A DNA stretch of 64,000 nucleotides from Glebionis coronaria (taxonomy: Eukaryota > Streptophyta > Magnoliopsida > Asterales > Asteraceae), in NCBI GenBank assembly GCA_025667525.1, contig CM046880.1, positions 600,813,452 to 600,877,451 of the forward strand. Reading direction: 5' to 3'. Under the pieces are notes generated by a model. It had not been told where the DNA came from, searched no databases, and saw only the letters and a list, made by a program, of their open reading frames with translations. A program made the position numbers and the translations under genes. Positions 1 to 9,855 of the stretch are shown one piece after another. The first letter of the stretch is position 1. The number at the start of each line of letters is the position of its first letter.

Positions 1-223
1 GATGGTATGCCATCACGATTTCCTTGTCTAGTAAAACCACAACTACATCACCAACTAATTTGCTACATTCAAGTCTGGTTAAAACATAGCCAAACCGAAC
101 CAAAACATACTAAAGACGACCACAACATGATCAATACAATCAAACCATAGTAGAAATCATATTTCCACGGATTTGGCATGGTTTGCCCGCTTTATTCAGA
201 CTTTCTCCGGTTTCCCCTGTTAA

Positions 224-260
224 CGTCCGATTTCGTCCGATCTCGTCCGATTTCGTCCGT
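224..260 (+). repeat. Internal 10-bp tandem repeat (CGTCCGATTT-like), four units in the first monomer
   Basis: Four near-identical 10-bp units, each containing CGTCCG followed by ATTT, ATCT or TTTT, sit about one third into every monomer; this is the copy in monomer 1. The number is four in most monomers, five in those at 20454, 43771, 46596, 48020, 58549 and 59266, three at 35303, 45195, 55036, 57146, 59983 and 60680, and two at 2122, 2809, 50857, 52249 and 53643. This explains the 10-bp steps in monomer length. The units are CpG-rich against an A+T-rich background. Confidence 0.95.
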
Positions 261-342
261 TTTGATATGTTTCGAACGGTCTAGCCCGTTTCAGCCGGAT
301 TTGGATGTGTATAACCATTTTTGAAAGTTGTACAGTTAGTAT

Positions 343-453
343 ATGCCAATGAAATTATATATTGATGGAGGCAAAAGTGTTAAAGAAGAGACTGATATGG
401 TTCTCGAAGCCCAAGATCGTGTGACGAAGAAGGCTTTCTTAAAAAGGTCATAA
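343..453 (+). other. 36-codon plus-strand ORF present in almost every monomer, function unknown
   Basis: In monomer 1 the ORF runs from ATG at 343 to TAA at 451, preceded in frame by TAG. The peptide begins MPMKLYIDGGK and ends KKAFLKRS, is highly charged and has no motif I recognise. The frame is kept in nearly all copies. Some recurrent variants are silent (GGC to GGA and GGA to GGC at the two glycines); others change residues (GACTTG to GGCTTG, AAA to CAA). A 1-bp loss near 37068 breaks it in the monomer at 36707. Because copies are homogenised, conservation alone is not evidence of coding. It may be a relic of whatever sequence was amplified, perhaps the end of a retroelement ORF. Confidence 0.25.
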
Positions 454-463
454 CTTCAGCACC

Positions 464-620
464 GTAAGTTCGTTTTCCGCCCGTGACCTGTCAAAACGAC
501 CGAAAAAACAAGAGGAATCTCGCTGTAACCAACTTTAAGCTGGTTAAGTGATTTTGAAGGCCCAAAAAGCCATTTTACTATGTTTTTTTCATTAGTTTTG
601 TATATTTTCCATCTTTGTAG
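464..620 (+). other. Intron-like GTAAGT to TTTGTAG interval in the monomer
   Basis: In monomer 1 GTAAGT at 464 is followed 157 bp on by a T-rich stretch ending CATCTTTGTAG, with another T-rich stretch ending CATTAG shortly before. The donor-side variants CACAGTAAG, CACTGTAAG and CATCGTAAG keep the GT, while CGTACGTTCG in the two monomers at 58549 and 59266 alters it. Nothing shows that it is transcribed or spliced; GT-AG pairs of this quality occur by chance. Confidence 0.15.
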
Positions 621-656
621 GTTTCCGAAGGAAAATCAATATCATTTTTGTGTTGA

Positions 657-681
657 TCAAACAATGTTAAATATTGTTTGA
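657..681. repeat. 25-bp imperfect palindrome near the monomer 3' end
   Basis: TCAAACAAT and ATTGTTTGA are perfect 9-bp inverted arms around GTTAAAT. Pairing continues inward with one G-T mismatch, so 11 of 12 arm positions pair. The element is present in essentially every monomer at the same offset; coordinates are for monomer 1. Variants include AATGATAAATATTG in the tetramer family and GATCAATCAATG at 54980s and 57090s. It could extrude as a hairpin or bind a dimeric protein; nothing in the sequence decides. Confidence 0.8.
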
Positions 682-685
682 GCTC
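680..685. other. SacI site repeated once per monomer
   Basis: GAGCTC lies at the same offset in nearly every monomer (monomer 1 shown). It is lost in two copies I noticed: TTTGAACTCAC near 48707 and GAGCTTACTC near 33157. A site present once per unit predicts a ladder of about 0.7 kb in genomic DNA. Confidence 0.85.
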
Positions 686-700
686 ACTCGTATTTTTAAT

Positions 701-722
701 ATCAATTGATGGTATGCCATCA
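701..722. repeat. Two overlapping palindromes at the monomer junction
   Basis: ATCAATTGAT (701-710) is a perfect 10-bp palindrome. It overlaps TGATGG-TATG-CCATCA (707-722), which has perfect 6-bp arms and a 4-bp centre. Together with the palindrome 20 bp upstream they form a dyad-rich cluster of about 66 bp that recurs each monomer. Variants that break the first palindrome are rare (ATCAACTGAT before 6323, ATCAAATGAT at 36000). Confidence 0.8.
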
Positions 723-2121
723 CGATTTCCTTGTCTAGTAAAACCACAACTACATCACCAACTAATTTGCTACATTCAAGTCTGGTTAAAACATAGCCAA
801 ACCGAACCAAAACATGCTAAAGACGACCACAACATGATCAATACAATCAAACCATAGTAGAAATCATATTTCCACGGATTTGGCATGGTTTGCCCGCTTT
901 ATTCAGACTTTCTCCGGTTTCCCCGGTTAACGTCCGATTTCGTCCGATCTCGTCCGATTTCGTCCGTTTTGATATGTTTCGAACGGTCTAGCCCGTTTCA
1001 ACCGGATTTGGATGTGTATAACCATGTTTGAAAGTTGTACAGTTAGTATATGCCAATGAAATTATATATTGATGGAGGCAAAAGTGTTAAAGAAGAGACT
1101 GACTTGGTTCTCGAAGCCCAAGATCGTGTGACGAAGAAGGCTTTCTTAAAAAGGTCATAACTTCAGCACCGTAAGTTCGTTTTCAGCCCGTGACCTGTCA
1201 AAACGACCGAAAAAACAAGAGGAACATCGCTATAACCAACTTTAAGCTGGTTAAGTGATTTTGAAGGCCCAAAAAGCCATTTTACTATGTTTTTTTCACT
1301 AGTTTTGTATATTTTCCACCTTTGTAGGTTTCCGAAGGAAAATCAATATCATTTTTGTGTTGATCAAACAATGTTAAATATTGTTTGAGCTCACTCGTAT
1401 TTTTAATATCAATTGATGGTATGCCATCACGATTTCCTTGTCTAGTAAAACCACAACTACATCACCAACTAATTTGCTACATTCAAGTCTGGTTAAAACA
1501 TAGCCAAACCGAACCAAAACATGCTAAAGACGACCACAACATAATCAATACAATCAAACCATAGTAGAAATCATATTTCCACGGATTTGGCATGGTTTGC
1601 CCGCTTTATTCAGACTTTCTCCGGTTTCCCCTGTTAACGTCCGATTTCGTCCGATCTCGTCCGATTTCGTCCGTTTTGATATGTTTCGAACGGTCTAGCC
1701 CGTTTCAGCCGGATTTGGATGTGTATAACCATTTTTGAAAGTTGTACAGTTAGTATATGCCAATGAAATTATATATTGATGGAGGCAAAAGTGTTAAAGA
1801 AGAGACTGACTTGGTTCTCGAAGCCCAAGATCGTGTGACGAAGAAGGCTTTCTTAAAAAGGTCATAACTTCATCGCCGTAAGTTCGTTTTCAGCCCGTGA
1901 CCTGTCAAAACGACCGAAAAAACAAGAGGAACATCGCTGTAACCAACTTTAAGCTGGTTAAGTGATTTTGAAGGCCCAAAAAGCCATTTTACTATGTTTT
2001 TTTCATTAGTTTTGTATATTTTTCATCTTTGTAGGTTTCCGAAGGAAAATCAATATCATTTTTGTGTTGATCAAACAATGTTAAATATTGTTTGAGCTCA
2101 CTCGTATTTTTAATATCAATT

Positions 2122-3495
2122 GATGGTATGCCATCACGATTTCCTTGTCTAGTAAAACCACAACTACATCACCAACTAATTTGCTACATTCAAGTCTGGT
2201 TAAAACATAGCCAAACCGAACCAAAACATGCGAAAGACGACCACAACATGATCAATACAATCAAACCATAGTAGAAATCATATTTCCACGGATTTGGCAT
2301 GGTTTGCCCGCTTTATTCAGACTTTCTCCGGTTTCCCCGGTTAACGTCCGAGTTCGTCCATTTTGATATGTTTCGAACGGTCTAGCCCGTTTCAGCCGGA
2401 TTTGGATGTGTATAACCATGTTTGAAAGTTGTACAGTTAGTATATGCCAATGAAATTATATATTGATGGAGGCAAAAGTGTTAAAGAAGAGACTGACTTG
2501 GTTCTCGAAGCCCAAGATCGTGTGACGAAGAAGGCTTTCTTAAAAAGGTCATAACTTCAGCACCGTAAGTTCGTTTTCAGCCCGTGACCTGTCAAAACGA
2601 CTGAAAAAACAAGAGGAACATCGCTGTAACCAACTTTAAGCTGGTTAAGTGATTTTGAAGGCCCAAAAAGCCATTTTACTATGTTTTTTTCATTAGTTTT
2701 GTATATTTTTCATCTTTGTAGGTTTCCGAAGGAAAATCAATATCATTTTTGTGTTGATCAAACAATGTTAAATATTGTTTGAGCTCACTCGTATTTTTAA
2801 TATCAATTGATGGTATGCCATCACGATTTCCTTGTCTAGTAAAACCACAACTACATCACCAACTAATTTGCTACATTCAAGTCTGGTTAAAACATAGCCA
2901 AACCGAACCAAAACATGCGAAAGACGACCACAACATGATCAATACAATCAAACCATAGTAGAAATCATATTTCCACGGATTTGGCATGGTTTGCCCGCTT
3001 TATTCAGACTTTCTCCGGTTTCCCCGGTTAACGTCCGAGTTCGTCCATTTTGATATGTTTCGAACGGTCTAGCCCGTTTCAGCCGGATTTGGATGTGTAT
3101 AACCATGTTTGAAAGTTGTACAGTTAGTATATGCCAATGAAATTATATATTGATGGAGGCAAAAGTGTTAAAGAAGAGACTGACTTGGTTCTCGAAGCCC
3201 AAGATCGTGTGACGAAGAAGGCTTTCTTAAAAAGGTCATAACTTCAGCACCGTAAGTTCGTTTTCAGCCCGTGACCTGTCAAAACGACTGAAAAAACAAG
3301 AGGAACATCGCTGTAACCAACTTTAAGCTGGTTAAGTGATTTTGAAGGCCCAAAAAGCCATTTTACTATGTTTTTTTCATTAGTTTTGTATATTTTCCAC
3401 CTTTGTAGGTTTCCGAAGGAAAATCAATATCATTTTTGTGTTGATCAAACAATGTTAAATATTGTTTGAGCTCACTCGTATTTTTAATATCAATT
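2122..3495 (+). repeat. Tandem pair of 687-bp monomers sharing a 20-bp deletion
   Basis: Two adjacent monomers (2122-2808 and 2809-3495) are each 687 bp. Both have lost two 10-bp units, leaving CGTCCGAGTTCGTCCATTTT. That stretch carries two further substitutions not seen elsewhere (GAGTTC for GATTTC, and CCATTT for CCGTTT). Both also have ATGCGAAAG in place of ATGCTAAAG. Sharing this rare combination means one is a recent tandem copy of the other. Confidence 0.93.
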
Positions 3496-5616
3496 GATGG
3501 TATGCCATCACGATTTCCTTGTCTAGTAAAACCACAACTACATCACCAACTAATTTGCTACATTCAAGTCTGGTTAAAACATAGCCAAACCGAACCAAAA
3601 CATGCTAAAGACGACCACAACATGATCAATACAATCAAACCATAGTAGAAATCATATTTCCACGGATTTGGCATGGTTTGCCCGCTTTATTCAGACTTTC
3701 TCCGGTTTCCCCTGTTAACGTCCGATTTCGTCCGATCTCGTCCGATTTCGTCCGTTTTAATATGTTTCGAACGGTCTAGCCCGTTTCAGCCGGATTTGGA
3801 TGTGTATAACCATTTTTGAAAGTTGTACAGTTAGTATATGCCAATGAAATTATATATTGATGGAGGCAAAAGTGTTAAAGAAGAGACTGACTTGGTTCTC
3901 GAAGCCCAAGATCGTGTGACGAAGAAGGCTTTCTTAAAAAGGTCATAACTTCAGCACCGTAAGTTCGTTTTCAGCCCGTGACCTGTCAAAACGACCGAAA
4001 AAACAAGAGGAACATCGCTGTATCCAACTTTAAGCTGGTTAAGTGATTTTGAAGGCCCAAAAAGCCATTTTACTATGTTTTTTTCATTAGTTTTGTATAT
4101 TTTCCACCTTTGTAGGTTTCCGAAGGAAAATCAATATCATTTTTGTGTTGATCAAACAATGTTAAATATTGTTTGAGCTCACTCGTATTTTTAATATCAA
4201 TTGATGGTATTCCATCACGATTTCCTTGTCTAGTAAAACCACAACTACATCACCAACTAATTTGCTACATTCAAGTCTGGTTAAAACATAGCCAAACCGA
4301 ACCAAAACATGCTAAAGACGACCACAACATGATCAATACAATCAAACCATAGTAGAAATCATATTTCCACGGATTTGGCATGGTTTGCGCGCTTTATTCA
4401 GACTTTCTCCGGTTTCCCCTGTTAACGTCCGATTTCGTCCGATCTCGTCCGATTTCGTCCGTTTTGATATGTTTCGAACGGTCTAGCCCGTTTCAGCCGG
4501 ATTTGGATGTGTATAACCATTTTTGAAAGTTGTACAGTTAGTATATGCCAATGAAATTATATATTGATGGAGGCAAAAGTGTTAAAGAAGAGACTGACTT
4601 GGTTCTCGAAGCCCAAAATCGTGTGACGAAGAAGGCTTTCTTAAAAAGGTCATAACTTCAGCACCGTAAGTTCGTTTTCAGCCCGTGACCTGTCAAAACG
4701 ACTGAAAAAACAAGAGGAACATCGCTGTAACCAACTTTAAGCTGGTTAAGTGATTTTGAAGGCCCAAAAAGCCATTTTACTATGTTTTTTTCATTAGTTT
4801 TGTATATTTTCCACCTTTGTAGGTTTCCGAAGGAAAATCAATATCATTTTTGTGTTGATCAAACAATGTTAAATATTGTTTGAGCTCACTCGTATTTTTA
4901 ATATCAATTGATGGTATGCCATCACGATTTTCTTGTCTAGTAAAACCACAACTACATCACCAACTAATTTGCTACATTCAAATCTGGTTAAAACATAGCC
5001 AAACCGAACCAAAACATGCTAAAGACGACCACAACATGATCAATACCATCAAACCATAGTAGAAATCATATTTCCACGGAGTTGGCATGGTTTGCCCGCT
5101 TTATTCAGACTTTCTCCGGTTTCCCCTGTTAACGTCCGATTTCGTCCGATCTCGTCCGATTTCGTCCGTTTTAATATGTTTCGAACGGTCTAGCCCGTTT
5201 CAGCCGGATTTGGATGTGTATAACCATTTTTGAAAGTTGTACAGTTAGTATATGCCAATGAAATTATATATTGATGGAGGCAAAAGTGTTAAAGAAGAGA
5301 CTGACTTGGTTCTCGAAGCCCAAGATCGTGTGACGAATAAGGCTTTCTTAAAAAGGTCATAACTTCAGCACCGTAAGTTCGTTTTCAGCCCGTGACCTGT
5401 CAAAACGACCAAAAAAACAAGAGGAACATCGCTGTAACCAACTTTAAGCTGGTTAAGTGATTTTGAAGGCCCAAAAAGCCATTTTACTATGTTTTTTTCA
5501 TTAGTTTTGTATATTTTCCACCTTTGTAGGTTTCCGAAGGAAAATCAATATCATTTTTGTGTTGATCAAACAATGTTAAATATTGTTTGAGCTCACTCGT
5601 ATTTTTAATATCAATT

Positions 5617-8600
5617 GATGGTATGCCATCACGATTTCCTTGTCTAGTAAAACCACAACTACATCACCAACTAATTTGCTACATTCAAGTCTGGTTAAAA
5701 CATAGCCAAACCGAACCAAAACATGCTAAAGACGACCACAACATGATCAATACAATCAAACCATAGTAGAAATCATATTTCCACGGATTTGGCATGGTTT
5801 GCCCGCTTTATTCAGACTTTCTCCGGTTTCCCCTGTTAACGTCCGATTTCGTCCGATCTCGTCCGATTTCGTCCGTTTTGATATGTTTCGAACGGTCTAG
5901 CCCGTTTCAGCCGGATTTGGATGTGTATAACCATTTTTGAAAGTTGTACAGTTAGTATATGCCAATGAAATTATATATTGATGGAGGCAAAAGTGTTAAA
6001 GAAGAGACTGACTTGGTTCTCGAAGCCCAAGATCGTGTGACGAAGAAGGCTTTCTTAAAAAGGTCATAACTTCAGCACCGTAAGTTCGTTTTCAGCCCGT
6101 GACCTGTCAAAACGACCGAAAAAACAAGAGAAATATCGCTGTAACCAACTTTAAGCTGGTTAAGTGATTTTGAAGGCCCAAAAAGCCATTTTACTATGTT
6201 TTTTCATTAGTTTTGTATATTTTCCATCTTTGTAGGTTTCCGAAGGAAAATCAATATCATTTTTGTGTTGATCAAACAATGTTAAATATTGTTTGAGCTC
6301 ACTCGTATTTTTAATATCAACTGATGGTATGCCATCACGATTTCCTTGTCTAGTAAAACCACAACTACATCACCAACTAATTTGCTACATTCAAGTCTGG
6401 TTAAAACATAGCCAAACCGAACCAAAACATGCGAAAGACGACCACAACATGATCAAAACAATCAAACCATAATAGAAATCATATTTCCACGGATTTGGCA
6501 TGGTTTGCCCGCTTTATTCAGACTTTCTCTGGTTTCCCCGGTTAACGTCCGATTTCGTCCGATCTCGTCCGATTTCGTCCGTTTTGATATGTTTCGAACG
6601 GTCTAGCCCGTTTCAGCCGGATTTGGATGTGTATAACCATGTTTGAAAGTTGTACAGTTAGTATATGCCAATGAAATTATATATTGATGGAGGAAAAAGT
6701 GTTAAAGAAGAGACTGACTTGGTTCTCGAAGCCCAAGATCGTGTGACGAAGAAGGCTTTCTTAAAAAGGTCATAACTTCAGCACCGTAAGTTCGTTTTCA
6801 GCCCGTGACCTGTCAAAACGACCGAAAAAACAAGAGGAACATCGCTGTAACCAACTTTAAGCTGGTTAAGTGATTTTGAAGGCCCAAAAAGCCATTTTAC
6901 TATGTTTTTTTCATTAGTTTTGTATATTTTCCACCTTTGTAGGTTTCCGAAGGAAAATCAATATCATTTTTGTGTTGATCAAACAATGTTAAATATTGTT
7001 TGAGCTCACTCGTATTTTTAATATCAATTGATGGTATGCCATCACGATTTCCTAGTCTAGTAAAACCACAACTACATCACCAACTAATTTGCTACATTCA
7101 AGTCTGGTTAAAACATAGCCAAACCGAACCAAAACATGCTAAAGACGACCACAACATGATCAATACAATCAAACCATAGTAGAAATCATATTTCCACGGA
7201 TTTGGCATGGTTTGCCCGCTTTATTCAGACTTTCTCCGGTTTCCCCTGTTAACGTCCGATTTCGTCCGATCTCGTCCGATTTCGTCCGTTTTGATATGTT
7301 TCGAACGGTCTAGCCCGTTTCAGCCGGATTTGGATGTGTATAACCATTTTTGAAAGTTGTACAGTTAGTATATGCCAATGAAATTATATATTGATGGAGG
7401 AAAAAGTGTTAAAGAAGAGACTGACTTGGTTCTCGAAGCCCAAGATCGTGTGACGAAGAAGGCTTTCTTAAAAAGGTCATAACTTCAGCACCGTAAGTTC
7501 GTTTTCAGCCCGTGACCTGTCAAAACGACCGAAAAAACAAGAGGAACATCGCTGTAACCAACTTTAAGCTGGTTAAGTGATTTTGAAGGCCCAAAAAGCC
7601 ATTTTACTATGTTTTTTTCATTAGTTTTGTATATTTTCCACCTTTGTAGGTTTCCGAAGGAAAATCAATATCATTTTTGTGTTGATCAAACAATGTTAAA
7701 TATTGTTTGAGCTCACTCGTATTTTTAATATCAATTGATGGTATGCCATCACGATTTCCTTGTCTAGTAAAACCACAACTACATCACCAACTAATTTGCT
7801 ACATTCAAGTCTGGTTAAAACATAGCCAAACCGAACCAAAACATGCTAAAGACGACCACAACATGATCAATACAATCAAACCATAGTAGAAATCATATTT
7901 CCACGGATTTGGCATGGTTTGCCCGCTTTATTCAGACTTTCTCCGGTTTCCCCTGTTAACGTCCGATTTCGTCCGATCTCGTCCGATTTCGTCCGTTTTG
8001 ATATGTTTCGAACGGTCTAGCCCGTTTCAGCCGGATTTGGATGTGTATAACCATTTTTGAAAGTTGTACAGTTAGTATATGCCAATGAAATTATATATTG
8101 ATGGAGGCAAAAGTGTTAAAGAAGAGACTGACTTGGTTCTCGAAGCCCAAGATCGTGTGACGAAGAAGGCTTTCTTAAAAAGGTCATAACTTCAGCATCG
8201 TAAGTTCGTTTTCAGCCCGTGACCTGTCAAAACGACCGAAAAAACAAGAGGAATATCGCTGTAACCAACTTTAAGCTGGTTAAGTGATTTTGAAGGCCCA
8301 AAAAGCCATTTTACTATGTTTTTTTCATTAGTTTTGTATATTTTCCATCTTTGTAGGTTTCCGAAGGAAAATCAATATCATTTTTGTGTTGATCAAACAA
8401 TGTTAAATATTGTTTGAGCTCACTCGTATTTTTAATATCAATTGATGGTATGCCATCACGATTTCCTTGTCTAGTAAAACCACAACTACATCACCAACTA
8501 ATTTGCTACATTCAAGTCTGGTTAAAACATAGCCAAACCGAACCAAAACATGCGAAAGACGACCACAACATGATCAAAACAATCAAACCATAATAGAAAT

Positions 8601-9855
8601 CATATTTCCACGGATTTGGCATGGTTTGCCCGCTTTATTCAGACTTTCTCCGGTTTCCCCGGTTAACGTCCGATTTCGTCCGATCTCGTCCGATTTCGTC
8701 CGTTTTGATATGTTTCGAACGTTCTAGCCCGTTTCAGCCGGATTTGGATGTGTATAACCATGTTTGAAAGTTTACAGTTAGTATATGCCAATGAAATTAT
8801 ATATTGATGGAGGAAAAAGTGTTAAAGAAGAGACTGACTTGGTTCTCGAAGCCCAAGATCGTGTGACGAAGAAGGCTTTCTTAAAAAGGTCATAACTTCA
8901 GCACCGTAAGTTCGTTTTCAGCCCGTGACCTGTCAAAACGACCGAAAAAACAAGAGGAACATCGCTGTAACCAACTTTAAGCTGGTTAAGTGATTTTGAA
9001 GGCCCAAAAAGCCATTTTACTATGTTTTTTTCATTAGTTTTGTATATTTTCCACCTTTGTAGGTTTCCGAAGGAAAATCAATATCATTTTTGTGTTGATC
9101 AAACAATGTTAAATATTGTTTGAGCTCACTCGTATTTTTAATATCAATTGATGGTATGCCATCACGATTTCCTTGTCTAGTAAAACCACAACTACATCAC
9201 CAACTAATTTGCTACATTCAAGTCTGGTTAAAACATAGCCAAACCGAACCAAAACATGCTAAAGACGACCACAACATGATCAATACAATCAAACCATAGT
9301 AGAAATCATATTTCCACGGATTTGGCATGGTTTGCCCGCTTTATTCAGACTTTCTCCGGTTTCCCCTGTTAACGTCCGATTTCGTCCGATCTCGTCCGAT
9401 TTCGTCCGTTTGATATGTTTCGAACGGTCTAGCCCGTTTCAGCCGGATTTGGATGTGTATAACCATTTTTGAAAGTTGTACAGTTAGTATATGCCAATGA
9501 AATTATATATTGATGGAGGAAAAAGTGTTAAAGAAGAGACTGACTTGGTTCTCGAAGCCCAAGATCGTGTGACGAAGAAGGCTTTCTTAAAAAGGTCATA
9601 ACTTCAGCACCGTAAGTTCGTTTTCAGCCCGTGACCTGTCAAAACGACCGAAAAAACAAGAGGAACATCGCTGTAACCAACTTTAAGCTGGTTAAGTGAT
9701 TTTGAAGGCCCCAAAAGCCATTTTACTATGTTTTTTTCATAAGTTTTGTATATTTTCCACCTTTGTAGGTTTCCGAAGGAAAATCAATATCATTTTTGTG
9801 TTGATCAAACAATGTTAAATATTGTTTGAGCTCACTCGTATTTTTAATATCAATT
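5617..9855 (+). repeat. Satellite segment 2: trimeric higher-order repeat, two copies of about 2120 bp
   Basis: Monomer starts are 5617, 6323, 7030 and then 7737, 8444, 9150. In each set the first monomer is T type and ends with AATATCGCTG and CCATCTTTG. The second is G type with ATGCGAAAG, GATCAAAACAATC, CATAATAG and AGGAAAAAG. The third is T type with AGGAAAAAG. Corresponding monomers resemble each other more than they resemble their neighbours, the definition of a higher-order repeat. Private changes (CTCTGG in the monomer at 6323, CCTAGTCTAG near 7051, AAAGTTTACAG near 8766) show some divergence since duplication. Confidence 0.85.

Larger units (their letters stand above)
1..5616 (+). repeat. 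Satellite segment 1: eight monomers, mixed T and G haplotypes
   Basis: Monomer starts are 1, 708, 1415, 2122, 2809, 3496, 4203 and 4910. Two linked variant sets alternate irregularly. The T type reads CCCCTGTT upstream of the 10-bp repeat and CCATTTTTG about 90 bp later; the G type reads CCCCGGTT and CCATGTTTG. Order here is T, G, T, G, G, T, T, T. The two G monomers at 2122 and 2809 are shortened (annotated separately). The monomers at 3496 and 4910 share TTTAATATG where the rest have TTTGATATG. The monomer at 4203 starts GATGGTATTCC. The monomer at 1 has a private GACTGATATGG. Confidence 0.95.

Noticed and set aside
353..363. TATA-box-like TTATATATT in each monomer
   Set aside because: An A+T-rich run in A+T-rich DNA, lying inside the short ORF, with no other promoter evidence.
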